A stretch of DNA of 64,000 bases from G013214665 sp964649815 (GCA_964649815.1 CAZYQC010000006.1:27701-91700); one strand, 5' to 3'. Positions 16,264 through 24,721 are shown, counted from the first letter of the stretch. Notes: generated from the letters alone by a model not told the origin. Numbers and translations: made by a program.

Positions 16264-17484
16264 TTACTGCAGGATGCCTGCTTCTTTGGCAGCCGTGGTG
16301 TAGCTGTCGACAACCGCAGCAAGGGTCGCCGCTGCATCACGCTCACCGGTGAAGAAGGACGGCAGCTCGTTGCCCAGCGCGGTGTGCAACATGCCCATCT
16401 GTGTGGTGGATGGGTAAGGCGCCGCAGCAGGTGTCGCAGTCGCTGTCGCAATCGCACCAGTCGCCACGTCACCTGGAACATAGCCGTCAACCAGCCAGAT
16501 CGCAGCGTCATTGGCGCCCTGCACCATGTCGCTGTCCAGGCCTTCCATCGCCACGCGGAACGCAGCATCCGCCTCTTCGTCGGTGATGTTCTTGGCGATC
16601 ACGATACCGTCCCACCACAATGTCGTGGCAGGCGCGCCGCCGTCCATCGCGACCGGAGCACCGGCCATCGCAACTTTGCCAACAACTTGGCTCTCGTTTG
16701 CGTCGTTCATCGCACCCGCACGGGACGCCCACAGGTTCGCCATCGCGATTTTGCCCTGCTGGAACTGCTGCTGCACGTAGGTGGAGTCAGACACCAGGAA
16801 TTCTGGGTCCATGTAAGCGGTCATCGCTTGCATCGTCTCCAGCGCCTTCATGCCTGCGTCAGACGCAACCGCTGCGGTGTTGTCGGCGTTAAAGAACGAT
16901 CCGCCAAAGCCCAGGTACATGTTGTTAAAGTCCTGCGCGAGGTTCCAACCGGACTTCATTGTCGCGCCCAGAGGATAGTCAACAACGCCAGCCGCCTTGA
17001 TCTTTTCCGCAGCCGCAAGCACTTCGCCCCAGGATGTTGGCGTGGCAATGCCCAGATCAGACAGAATGTCCGAGCGATACATCAGGTGCTGTGTGTTCAC
17101 CATCATCGCAATCGCCATGATCTTACCGTCAACACGGATCAGCTGATTTGGCGACAGGTTCTGACCATACTTGGCAACCAGATCGTCCAGCGGGCGGATT
17201 GTGCCAGCGTTCAGCAATGGCGTGATCGTGCCGTTCGAGACGCCACCAATCTGATACAGCGACGGGTTCGCTTCAAACGCCGCAGGCTGCTTTGTGCGGA
17301 ATTCCTGGTCCAGCTCCGCTTCGACGTTGCCACATTCCGCCATTGCGGCTGTGACAGCTTTCCAGGCTTCAAAACCGGCGGACAACGATTTCACCGGTAC
17401 GGTGTTTTCAAAGGAACAGGCCGCAAACGCCGCCGTACCCATCACCGAAAATGCGCCCGCGAGGGCAATTTTCTTCAGAAACAT
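16264..17484 (-). CDS. Extracellular solute-binding protein of the CUT1 sugar ABC transporter
   Basis: About 406 residues. The ATG at 17484 (MFLKKIALAGAF) has AGGGAG upstream; a longer reading frame to 17580 is not needed. A signal peptide ends around TAAFA-A. The mature protein begins with an odd CSFENTVPVKSLSAGFEAWK where MalE-type proteins have their first strand. Family hallmarks include Y-G-Q-N-L, MYRSDILSDLGI.TPTSW and WLVDGYVPGD near the end. It captures the substrate in the periplasm and delivers it to the two permeases. Two Cys in the mature N-terminal part may be bridged. Ligand unknown. Confidence 0.9.
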   Translation of the reverse strand: MFLKKIALAGAFSVMGTAAFAACSFENTVPVKSLSAGFEAWKAVTAAMAECGNVEAELDQEFRTKQPAAFEANPSLYQIGGVSNGTITPLLNAGTIRPLDDLVAKYGQNLSPNQLIRVDGKIMAIAMMVNTQHLMYRSDILSDLGIATPTSWGEVLAAAEKIKAAGVVDYPLGATMKSGWNLAQDFNNMYLGFGGSFFNADNTAAVASDAGMKALETMQAMTAYMDPEFLVSDSTYVQQQFQQGKIAMANLWASRAGAMNDANESQVVGKVAMAGAPVAMDGGAPATTLWWDGIVIAKNITDEEADAAFRVAMEGLDSDMVQGANDAAIWLVDGYVPGDVATGAIATATATPAAAPYPSTTQMGMLHTALGNELPSFFTGERDAAATLAAVVDSYTTAAKEAGILQ

Positions 17485-17511
17485 CAATACACTCCCTGTT
17501 TCTTTCGTTTC

Positions 17512-17536
17512 GGGTGCATCTTGCAAGCCTGCACCC
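17512..17536. other. Hairpin between ATPase and binding-protein genes
   Basis: GGGTGCA (17512-17518) pairs with TGCACCC (17530-17536) around an 11-base loop in the 92-base gap before the binding-protein gene. It may contribute to uneven expression of the transporter cistrons. Confidence 0.35.
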
Positions 17537-17576
17537 TTTCGGTTCCTCCGGCCAGCGCCAGCCAGCCGGACGAAGA

Positions 17577-18629
17577 TCAACCTACCCGCTCGCCCGTTTC
17601 GGCCGAGAAGATATGGCAGATGTCGGTGGGCACCGCGAAAGAGACGCTGTCTCCAATCGCTGCCCGAAACTCTTTGCTTGCCTTGACAGACACCATCTGA
17701 CCGCCCGCACGCACGGTCAACATCGTGGCATCCCCCAAAAGCTCGATCGTATAGATCGGCGAGGTGATCTGCGCCGTGGCCGCATCCCCGGCCAGCGCAG
17801 CATCCTCCGCGCGGAACCCAAGCGTAACCGCCCCATCCGCCGCCTGCAGCCCGCTGATCTGCACGTTGTCGCCGGTGAACACACCATTGCTGATCGTGCC
17901 ATCCATAAGGTTCATCGCAGGCGATCCGATAAACGAAGCCACGAAGGTATTTGCCGGATGGTCGTAAATCTCTGTCGGTGTGCCCACCTGCTGGATCTTG
18001 CCCTGCTTCATAACCACCACGCGGTCCGCCAGCGTCATCGCTTCGATCTGGTCGTGGGTCACATAAACCGTCGTCACCTTGAGCTCATGGCTCAGGTTCT
18101 TGATCTGCGCGCGGGTCGAAACCCGTAACTTCGCATCCAGGTTCGACAGAGGCTCGTCCATCAAAAAGACGTTGGGCTCGCGCACAATGGCCCGCGCCAA
18201 CGCCACGCGCTGACGCTGACCGCCAGACAATTCCGCCGGCTTGCGGTGCAAAAAGTCATCCAGCTCCACCATCGCCGAGGCTTTGCGCACCCGTTCATCA
18301 TGGGTCGCCGGATCGATCTTGCGCACTTTCAACGGAAAACGGATGTTCTCATAGACGTTCATATGCGGATAGAGACCGTATGACTGAAACACCATCGCCA
18401 CATCGCGGTCTTTCGGATCCAGATCATTGACCCTCCGACCATCAATCATGATGTCGCCGTCGGTGGCGTCCTCCAACCCGGCAATCATGCGCATCGTCGT
18501 GGTCTTGCCGCATCCCGACGGCCCCAGCAAAACCAGGAACTCCTCATCCGCAATCGTCAGGTCAAAATTGTCGACCCCAACGAAAGATCCCCACCGTTTG
18601 TTAATGTTCCGAAGCTGAATTTCGGCCAT
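17577..18629 (-). CDS. ABC transporter ATP-binding protein (UgpC/MalK type)
   Basis: 350 residues with all ABC motifs: Walker A GPSGCGKTT, Q-loop FQSYGLYPHM, signature LSGGQRQRV, Walker B VFLMDEPLSNLD and H-loop YVTHDQ. The C-terminal 110 residues are the MalK-type TOBE/OB regulatory domain (GFRAEDA). It is the first gene of the operon, so it lies right after the promoter/operator region and energises uptake. Putting the ATPase first and the binding protein second differs from the more common malEFGK order. Confidence 0.95.
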   Translation of the reverse strand: MAEIQLRNINKRWGSFVGVDNFDLTIADEEFLVLLGPSGCGKTTTMRMIAGLEDATDGDIMIDGRRVNDLDPKDRDVAMVFQSYGLYPHMNVYENIRFPLKVRKIDPATHDERVRKASAMVELDDFLHRKPAELSGGQRQRVALARAIVREPNVFLMDEPLSNLDAKLRVSTRAQIKNLSHELKVTTVYVTHDQIEAMTLADRVVVMKQGKIQQVGTPTEIYDHPANTFVASFIGSPAMNLMDGTISNGVFTGDNVQISGLQAADGAVTLGFRAEDAALAGDAATAQITSPIYTIELLGDATMLTVRAGGQMVSVKASKEFRAAIGDSVSFAVPTDICHIFSAETGERVG

Positions 18630-18693
18630 GAAAGCCCCCGAGCGTCACCCTTTGGTTGAGGCTAGAGCGCAGATCGTTGAGTCGGCAAGTGTT

Positions 18694-18713
18694 TTTTGCA
18701 CACGTGTGCAAAA
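18694..18713. promoter_or_regulatory. Perfect 20-bp palindrome, probable LacI-family operator of the catabolic operon
   Basis: TTTTGCACACGTGTGCAAAA is a perfect inverted repeat with a central CG step, as in LacI-family operators. It lies 65 bases before the start codon of the ABC ATPase gene, the first gene of the operon that also encodes a LacI regulator (7968-8990). On the minus strand a TTGAAT hexamer abuts it, so a bound repressor would cover the promoter. I saw no second copy in the window. Confidence 0.75.
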
Positions 18714-18736
18714 TTCAAGCACAGACCGTATTTAAC

Positions 18737-18771
18737 AAATAAAATCAGCGCCTTAAAATAAAATCACCGCC
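18737..18771. repeat. 16-bp direct repeat upstream of the operator
   Basis: AAATAAAATCAGCGCC (18737-18752) and AAATAAAATCACCGCC (18756-18771) differ at one base and start 19 bases apart. They lie just upstream (minus-strand sense) of the LacI palindrome in an AT-rich stretch. They could be an activator site or an UP-like element. The remaining bases up to 18908 hold nothing else I can name. Confidence 0.4.
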
Positions 18772-18908
18772 CCAAATCCCACGCCGCCATGTCGCAAACA
18801 AACCTCCTCACCCGCGAACCGCCGGTCCCGTCGCACGCTTCCCACGCACCTTCCAGTGGGCGTTTCCGCACCGATTGATCACCCGCCTGAGCTGGGCTAC
18901 GCAGCCCT

Positions 18909-19436
18909 ATGGTCTTGAATGTTGTGCCTCATAATCCCGCCTGGGCCGACGCCTTTGCCCGGGAACAAACCGCCCTGCTGGCCGCGCTGCCACCGGGATG
19001 CCTGACACTGCACCACATCGGCAGCACATCGATCCCCGACATCCTGGCTAAGCCCATTATCGATCTACTGGGGGCAACCCCCGATCTCGCCCAAATCGAC
19101 GCTCTCACCGAGACTTTCGCCACGCTCGGCTACGAGGCGCTGGGCGCCTACGGGATCGAGGGGCGCCGGTATTTCCGCAAACACAACGACACCGGCCTCC
19201 GCACACATCATCTGCATATCTTCCAGGTCACCTCGCCGCATCTCACCCGGCACATCGCCTTCCGAGATTACCTCCGCGCCCATCCAGAGATCGCCGCCAA
19301 ATATTCCGCCCTCAAAGCCCAACTCACCGCAGCCCCGAACCTCACCTGGTCCAGCTATCTCGACGGCAAAGACCCCTTCATCCGCCGCATTGAGACCGAC
19401 GCGCTCGCCTGGGCCCAACAGACCCAAGCCCGCTGA
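18909..19436 (+). CDS. GrpB family protein (UPF0157)
   Basis: 175 residues. The signature H-I-G-S-T-S-I-P-x-I-x-A-K-P-I-I-D-L (residues about 37-54) defines the GrpB/UPF0157 family, a branch of the nucleotidyltransferase superfamily; H-H-L-H-I-F in the middle is also conserved. The cellular role is not established; fusions to dephospho-CoA kinase are known in other bacteria. It stands alone between the ABC operon (divergent) and gcdH (convergent). No strong SD is visible. Confidence 0.85.
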   Translation: MVLNVVPHNPAWADAFAREQTALLAALPPGCLTLHHIGSTSIPDILAKPIIDLLGATPDLAQIDALTETFATLGYEALGAYGIEGRRYFRKHNDTGLRTHHLHIFQVTSPHLTRHIAFRDYLRAHPEIAAKYSALKAQLTAAPNLTWSSYLDGKDPFIRRIETDALAWAQQTQAR

Positions 19437-19453
19437 CCCAACCCAAACCAGCT

Positions 19454-19520
19454 CTTTCTTTTGGCGAAAAATATCCCCGGGGTGAATGGGCCGCAGGCCC
19501 AGAGGGGCAGGCAGCCCCTC
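19454..19520. repeat. Hairpin plus CCAAAAGAA-type intergenic repeat, copy 2 (minus orientation)
   Basis: The core at 19454-19483 reads, on the minus strand, ACCCCGGGGATATTTTTCGC followed by CAAAAGAAAG. It is preceded (minus sense) by two hairpins: TGGGCC/GGCCCA (19487-19501) and GAGGGGC/GCCCCTC (19502-19520). It sits between the convergent GrpB-family and gcdH genes, as copy 1 also sits between convergent genes, and probably ends transcription from one or both sides. Confidence 0.6.
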
Positions 19521-19534
19521 CCCCGCCGCAGGCC

Positions 19535-20758
19535 TTAGAAAAAGGCCTGCAACCCGGTTTGCGCCCGGCCCAGGATCAGCGCATGCACATCATGCGTGCC
19601 TTCATAGGTGTTCACCGTTTCCAGGTTCATCAAATGGCGCATCACCTGAAACTCACCTGAAATGCCGTTGCCCCCGTGCATGTCGCGGGCGTGGCGCGCG
19701 ATCTCCAACGCTTTGCCGCAATTGTTGCGCTTTACAATCGAGATCATCTCTGGTGCGGCCTCTGCCTTGTCCATCAAACGCCCCACCTGCAGCGAGGCCT
19801 GCAAGCCCAGCGCAATCTCGGTCTGCATATCTGCCAGTTTCTTCTGGAAAAGCTGCGTTTGCGCCAAGGGCCGGCCAAATTGTTTGCGGTCCAACCCGTA
19901 TTGGCGCGCGGCGTGCCAGCAGAACTCAGCCGCTCCCATCGCGCCCCAGGAAATACCATAGCGCGCCCGGTTCAAACAGCCAAACGGCCCTTTGAGGCCC
20001 GCCACATTCGGCAACAGCGCATCCTCGCCGACCTCGACATTCTCCATCACGATCTCGCCCGTGATCGAGGCACGCAGTGACAATTTGTTCTGGATCTTGG
20101 GCGCACTCAGGCCCGCCATCCCTTTCTCCAGGACAAAGCCGCGGATGCGTCCGTCATGCGCCTCTGACTTGGCCCAGACCACAAACACATCCGCGATCGG
20201 CGCGTTCGAGATCCACATCTTTGCACCGTTCAGCACATAGCCGCCGTCCGTTTTTTTGGCGACCGTCTTCATCCCCGCCGGGTCTGAACCAGCATCAGGC
20301 TCTGTCAGGCCAAAACAGCCGATAAATGCGCCCGAGGCGAGCTTGGGCAGGTATTTTTGCCGCTGCTCTTCCGAGCCATAGGCGTAGATCGGGTACATCA
20401 CCAACGAGGATTGCACCGACATCATCGAGCGATAGCCGCTGTCGATCCGTTCGACCTCGCGCGCCACCAGGCCATAAGACACGTACGAGCCGCCCAATCC
20501 GCCGTATTCCTCTGGCACCGTGACGCCTAGAAACCCCATCTCTCCCATCTCGCGAAAGATGTCGGGGTCTGTGGTTTCGTTGGCAAAGGCGTCAATCACG
20601 CGCGGCGCGAGTTTTTCGTCCGCATAAGCTTTGGCGCTTGCCTGGATCATGCGCTCGTCTTCGCTCAGCTGTTCAGACAGGCGCAGCGGGTCGGCCCAAT
20701 CAAAGCTGCCCAAATCCGGCGCATCCTTCGCCTTCAGAATTTTGGTCTCTACATTCAT
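19535..20758 (-). CDS. gcdH: Glutaryl-CoA dehydrogenase
   Basis: 407 residues from the ATG at 20758 (MNVETKIL), which has GGAGGCGG just upstream; a longer frame to 20809 would put the start inside the promoter region. Acyl-CoA dehydrogenase fold with FGLTEPDAGSDPAGM (FAD/substrate loop) and the catalytic base Glu386 in TYEGTHD, the form characteristic of glutaryl-CoA dehydrogenases. It oxidatively decarboxylates glutaryl-CoA to crotonyl-CoA in lysine, tryptophan and glutarate breakdown. A divergent LysR gene lies 105 bases away, the usual GcdR-like arrangement. Confidence 0.93.
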   Translation of the reverse strand: MNVETKILKAKDAPDLGSFDWADPLRLSEQLSEDERMIQASAKAYADEKLAPRVIDAFANETTDPDIFREMGEMGFLGVTVPEEYGGLGGSYVSYGLVAREVERIDSGYRSMMSVQSSLVMYPIYAYGSEEQRQKYLPKLASGAFIGCFGLTEPDAGSDPAGMKTVAKKTDGGYVLNGAKMWISNAPIADVFVVWAKSEAHDGRIRGFVLEKGMAGLSAPKIQNKLSLRASITGEIVMENVEVGEDALLPNVAGLKGPFGCLNRARYGISWGAMGAAEFCWHAARQYGLDRKQFGRPLAQTQLFQKKLADMQTEIALGLQASLQVGRLMDKAEAAPEMISIVKRNNCGKALEIARHARDMHGGNGISGEFQVMRHLMNLETVNTYEGTHDVHALILGRAQTGLQAFF

Positions 20759-20863
20759 GTCCGCCTCCGCTTTTGCATGCGCGATTCCAGGTTGCGCGCA
20801 GTATTGCAAATCTCGCCTCAGAACTCTAACGATCGTTTGTCCTATGTCTCATGAGAAAAACGC

Positions 20864-21769
20864 ATGACACTGGTCTCGCGCCGCTACTTGCCCTCCATGT
20901 CTGCCCTGCTCGCCTTTGAGGCCTCAGCGCGTTTGGGGTCGGCCACGGCCGCCGCCGACGAACTCTCCGTCACCCAAAGTGCCGTCAGCCGCCAGATCAA
21001 AACCCTGGAAGAGCAATTGGGCACGCGTCTCTTCGCCCGACGTGGCCGCACGCTTGAACTGACCGAGACCGGACGGCGTTATGTCAAAGACGTACGCGAC
21101 ATTCTCGCGCGGCTGGGCTCTGCCTCGATCGCCGCTGCCGCCCCATCAGGCGGTGGGACGTTGGCGCTGGCTGTGCTGCCAGCCTTTGGCACGCATTGGC
21201 TCGCACCGCGCCTCCCGGCCTTCGCGCAGGTGGCGCCCAATGTCACGCTCACCCTCGCCACGCGCTTGCGCCCATTCGACTTTCGAACCGAGCGTTTTGA
21301 TATGGCCATTCACTTTGGCGACAAAGAATGGCCTGGCGCCAAAGTCAGCTTTGTTCCGTTGATCAAAGAACGTGTGTTCCCGACGATTTCGCCACGGCGC
21401 CTGACCGCTCCTGTCTCGCCCAAAACGCTGCTCCAGCACCCCCTTTTGCACCTCGAAAGCCGCCCGCGCGCCTGGTCGCGCTGGTGCGCGGCACATGGTC
21501 TGTCCGATGACCTGCCACCGGGCGTACAGTTCGATCAATTCGGCACAATGGCCGAAGCGGCGGTGCATGGTTTGGGCGTCGCACTTTTGCCAGATTTCGT
21601 GGCTAACCCTCATCTCGACAGCGGCGCGCTGATCCGCGCCACCACAGAATCGCCGCAAGACCAGGGCCAATATTGGCTTGTTTTTCCAAAGGATAGGTCC
21701 ACACCAGGGCCACAATCCGCCTTTCGCGATTGGATTGGATCGGCCTGTGAAACAGTGCCACGCGCCTAG
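20864..21769 (+). CDS. LysR-family transcriptional regulator, probably of gcdH
   Basis: 301 residues with the N-terminal winged helix (RYLPSMSALLAFEASARLGS, then SVTQSAVSRQIKTLE) of the GcvA-like LysR subgroup and a substrate-binding-protein-like effector domain. It is divergent from gcdH with a 105-base spacer containing TTGC-N10-GCAA (20792-20809), a possible LysR box. By analogy with GcdR it is likely to activate gcdH in response to glutarate or a derivative; this is inference from position. Confidence 0.9.
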   Translation: MTLVSRRYLPSMSALLAFEASARLGSATAAADELSVTQSAVSRQIKTLEEQLGTRLFARRGRTLELTETGRRYVKDVRDILARLGSASIAAAAPSGGGTLALAVLPAFGTHWLAPRLPAFAQVAPNVTLTLATRLRPFDFRTERFDMAIHFGDKEWPGAKVSFVPLIKERVFPTISPRRLTAPVSPKTLLQHPLLHLESRPRAWSRWCAAHGLSDDLPPGVQFDQFGTMAEAAVHGLGVALLPDFVANPHLDSGALIRATTESPQDQGQYWLVFPKDRSTPGPQSAFRDWIGSACETVPRA

Positions 21770-21843
21770 CCCAAGCCTGCCCCATTTCCGCCATTTTCTG
21801 CCCCTACCGACGACTCACAAGACGGAAACCAAGGGGTTGAGAA

Positions 21844-22203
21844 ATGATGAATATGTTTGCGCGCCACAAGCTGCTTTGCGCGGCCGCCGCCTGTGCACTG
21901 TCGTTCCAAGCGGCCAACGCAATGGAACACACCATCCTGATCATGGAAGACGCGTACTTCCCTGACATCACGCACGTGGACCCAGGCGATATCGTCCACT
22001 TCCACAACACGACCGGATCATCTCAGAACATCATTTCTGCGAATGAAGATTGGGAACTGGGTCCGATCCCCGCCAATGGACAATTGTCCATCACAATCGA
22101 AGAAGCGCAGGAAACCACCTATTACAACGCTGGTTCTCAGGGCGAAGACAGCTCGTACACAGTGTCCGGCTACCTTAGCTTTGACGACGCGCCGATCGAC
22201 TGA
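21844..22203 (+). CDS. Small secreted cupredoxin-like protein lacking a copper-ligand Cys
   Basis: 119 residues. A clear signal peptide ends at AANA-M. The mature 90 residues read like a plastocyanin/cupredoxin beta-sandwich: an edge strand H-T-I-L-I-M, then F-P-D-I-T-H-V-D-P-G-D-I-V-H-F-H-N-T-T-G-S-S-Q-N-I. The type-1 copper Cys expected near the end is missing (ETTYYNAGSQGEDS instead) and the only cysteines are in the signal peptide. It may be a non-copper relative or bind metal by the N-terminal His cluster. It stands alone downstream of the LysR gene. Confidence 0.65.
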   Translation: MMNMFARHKLLCAAAACALSFQAANAMEHTILIMEDAYFPDITHVDPGDIVHFHNTTGSSQNIISANEDWELGPIPANGQLSITIEEAQETTYYNAGSQGEDSSYTVSGYLSFDDAPID

Positions 22204-22227
22204 TCCCTAACGATCTAAGCCTCTTGG

Positions 22228-22260
22228 AAACGCCGTGGGCCTCTGGCGCGCACGGCGTTT
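22228..22260. terminator. Bidirectional terminator-like hairpin
   Basis: AAACGCCGTG (22228-22237) pairs perfectly with CACGGCGTTT (22251-22260) around a 13-base loop, between the convergent cupredoxin-like gene and YedK gene. The A/T ends of the stem give short U runs on both strands. Confidence 0.65.
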
Positions 22261-22942
22261 ATTCATGTGCCGGGTCGATCTCCGCGATCAAATTCGGCCC
22301 CTGTGCCCGATTGGAATTCACCGCTCGGCTGACCCGGTGCCATTGCAGCGCATCATCCGCCGCCGCCGTCATAAGGCGCGCCGCACCTTTGCCCGCCTCA
22401 CCCAGCCACAGCGGCCACTGATCCTCTTCCAGAATGACCGGCATCCTGTGATGGATGGCTGACATCGGCGCGTTGGCCGCGGTCGTCACGATGGCACAGG
22501 TTGGTTGCCGCTCGGCCTCACCTTCCCCCTTCGGACCCCAGTCCTGCCAAACGCCGGCAAAGGCCAAAGGCGCCAAGTCGCTGCGCGTGATGTACCAAGG
22601 CAGGCGCGTGTCTTGCGTGCGGGTCCATTCATAAAACCCGGTGGCAACCAGGATGCAGCGCCGCTCGCGACAGGCCGACCGAAAGGCAGGCTTTTCCGCC
22701 ACCGTCTCGCCGCGCGCATTGATCAACAGCGGCCCGTCGGTTGGTGACTTGTACCAATGCGGCAGAAACCCCCAGCGCATCGGCTGCAGCCGCCGCTGCC
22801 CCTCGCGCGAAAGAACAACATGAACCTGCGTGGTCGGGCAGACGTTGTAATTCGGCACCTCCGGCAGCGCATTGGCAGGGGCCGCCGCAAACAACTGCGC
22901 CATCGCGTCATTCGGTAATGTCACGGCAAATCTTCCACACAT
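22259..22942 (-). CDS. SOS-response-associated peptidase / abasic-site processing protein (YedK, HMCES family)
   Basis: 227 residues from ATG at 22942, which places the required Cys at position 2 (MCGRF). Other conserved active-site elements are N-A-R-G-E-T, ATGFYEW with Glu, and HHRMP with His. YedK/HMCES cross-links through Cys2 to abasic sites in single-stranded DNA and shields them. A longer frame to 23023 would bury Cys2 and is rejected. It is divergent from the racemase-like gene. The presence of one copy is ordinary for this group. Confidence 0.93.
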   Translation of the reverse strand: MCGRFAVTLPNDAMAQLFAAAPANALPEVPNYNVCPTTQVHVVLSREGQRRLQPMRWGFLPHWYKSPTDGPLLINARGETVAEKPAFRSACRERRCILVATGFYEWTRTQDTRLPWYITRSDLAPLAFAGVWQDWGPKGEGEAERQPTCAIVTTAANAPMSAIHHRMPVILEEDQWPLWLGEAGKGAARLMTAAADDALQWHRVSRAVNSNRAQGPNLIAEIDPAHE

Positions 22943-23039
22943 GAAGGTGAGTTTCCGACAAATTCGATGTCGTGTCACGATCAGACGATCAGATTCTCTG
23001 ACGCCATCTTGGCATCCAGTCACCGCAGGAGATCACATC

Positions 23040-23858
23040 ATGCTTATGCCGGAAACCTGGCGCCCCGAGCACAAGCTCTTTCCCCATCAGGTCGGTTTTA
23101 CCTGCCCGCCCTTCGACTATGATGCCGCACCTTCGGATTTCCTGCGCATCGCCCCGGACACGGTGGGCGTACATGGCTGGATGCTGCATGTGCCGGATTA
23201 CGTGCACGGGCTGGATCAGAGAAAACAGAATTTTGGCATGCTCGAAGACTTTGTCCATTGCATGTCCCGCAACGGTGTCGATGTCTGCGGCCAGGTTGGA
23301 TCGAACTGGGTCCACGCCTCTGGCCTTGGCGTGGAGGGCATTCGCGACCACTGCGCGCGCCTGTCAGACACCTACGGCGTCGCCTTTCACATGTCAGGCT
23401 ACGCGATGGTCGAGGCCTTGCGCGCGATGAATGTCGAAAAAGTCGCTTTGAACGCCGCCTATCATTGGCCCGAATGGTGGCAGGGCACCGCGGCCTTTTT
23501 GAAAGAGGCCGGATTTGACGTGCTCTGGGCTGGAAATTTTCATGACCAAGGTTGGTTCGACAGCCAGGAAGAGGTCAACGCGCTGCGCTGGATATTCGAC
23601 GGCGACTTGGCCGCAAAAAGCTTTGCCTATGTCGCTGAACAGGCGCCAGACGCAGATGCCTATCTGATCAACGGCATGTGCAACTTTCGTTCTGGCCCCG
23701 GCGGTCAGCCACAACGCCCCCTGCATCTGACGCCCGCGTTGGAAACCCTTTTGGGCAAACCCGTCATCGGCCATGATACGGCGCTTTATTGGCGGATCTT
23801 CAAAACGCTCGGCCTCGCGCCCACGGCGCCCCACGGCAAACTCTTGGAAAGTCTGTAA
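23040..23858 (+). CDS. Asp/Glu racemase superfamily protein (maleate isomerase / arylmalonate decarboxylase-like)
   Basis: 272 residues from ATG at 23040, preceded by AGGAG with 8-base spacing; the longer frame upstream overlaps the YedK promoter. The start F-T-C-P-P-F-D-Y-D and the two candidate catalytic Cys regions (V-D-V-C-G-Q-V-G-S-N near residue 82 and NGMCNFRSG in the C-terminal half) fit the pseudosymmetric two-domain fold of maleate isomerases and arylmalonate decarboxylases. These interconvert or decarboxylate small dicarboxylates. The sulfotransferase gene begins 2 bases after its stop, so the two are co-transcribed. Confidence 0.72.
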   Translation: MLMPETWRPEHKLFPHQVGFTCPPFDYDAAPSDFLRIAPDTVGVHGWMLHVPDYVHGLDQRKQNFGMLEDFVHCMSRNGVDVCGQVGSNWVHASGLGVEGIRDHCARLSDTYGVAFHMSGYAMVEALRAMNVEKVALNAAYHWPEWWQGTAAFLKEAGFDVLWAGNFHDQGWFDSQEEVNALRWIFDGDLAAKSFAYVAEQAPDADAYLINGMCNFRSGPGGQPQRPLHLTPALETLLGKPVIGHDTALYWRIFKTLGLAPTAPHGKLLESL

Positions 23859-23860
23859 GC

Positions 23861-24601
23861 ATGCACAAAATCGTTGCCCTTTGGGCCATCCCCCGCTCCA
23901 CCTCCACAGCGTTCGAATGGATGATGCGCCAACGCGGCGATTTGGACTGCCTGCACGAACCGTTTGGCGAAGCGTGGTACCAAGGCGAAGCCCCCCTATG
24001 GCATCGCTTTCAGCCAGGCGATGTGACAACGCCAGGTTTGACGCTGGAGAGCGTCTGGGACGACATCCAAGCCCGCGCCACGCGCGGTCCGGTTTTTCTC
24101 AAGGACTTCCCGCATTACATCAACCACATGTGGACGCCAGCGTTTCTGGCGCATTTTGATCACGCCTTTCTGATCCGTGATCCGGCCAAAACGATCACGT
24201 CGATGTTTGACAAATGGCCTGACTTCCACGAAGGCGAAGTTGGCTTTCCAGAACAGCGCGCGCTGTTTGATCTGCTCTGGGCGCTCAATGGCACGCCCCC
24301 GCCCGTGATCGACAGCGACGATCTGCTGGAAAACCCCAAAGCCATGACCGAAGCGTTTTGCGACGCGGTCGGTATCCCGTTTCTGCCGGACGCCCTGACT
24401 TGGGAAGCGGGTGGAGACCCCGGTGCGCATTCGTGGTGGGATGGCGGGTCGTTTCACGCCAATCTGTCGCAGTCAACGGGGTTGAAACGGCAGGCGCGCA
24501 AATACGTTGATCTGGATGCAACGCCAGAGCGCGTGCAGCAAGTTTACCGCCGGATGATCCCGCATTACGAACGCCTCTACGCGCATCGGATCACACTCTA
24601 G
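23861..24601 (+). CDS. Sulfotransferase-family protein
   Basis: 246 residues from ATG at 23861. The PAPS 5'-phosphosulfate loop is WAIPRSTSTAFEWMM near the N-terminus, and the 3'-phosphate motif is F-L-I-R-D-P-A-K-T-I-T-S-M. This branch of short bacterial sulfotransferase-like proteins transfers sulfate to, or may simply bind, small hydroxylated molecules. The acceptor is unknown. It is coupled to the racemase-like gene, so both may modify the same small acid. Confidence 0.8.
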   Translation: MHKIVALWAIPRSTSTAFEWMMRQRGDLDCLHEPFGEAWYQGEAPLWHRFQPGDVTTPGLTLESVWDDIQARATRGPVFLKDFPHYINHMWTPAFLAHFDHAFLIRDPAKTITSMFDKWPDFHEGEVGFPEQRALFDLLWALNGTPPPVIDSDDLLENPKAMTEAFCDAVGIPFLPDALTWEAGGDPGAHSWWDGGSFHANLSQSTGLKRQARKYVDLDATPERVQQVYRRMIPHYERLYAHRITL

Positions 24602-24721
24602 GCCCACGACCTCTGGCGCCTTGCCGCCGCCCGGCAGACCAAACGACACCCGATGGCAGCCCCGCCGGAACTCAGCGCGGCTTCACGATTGATTAACGCT
24701 TTTTGTCTTTAAAATCAGGCG

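Noticed and set aside
16126..17700. 524-residue plus-strand open frame over the binding-protein gene
   Set aside because: Shadow frame; Cys/Arg/His-rich with no motifs, whereas the minus strand has a signal peptide and CUT1 binding-protein features.
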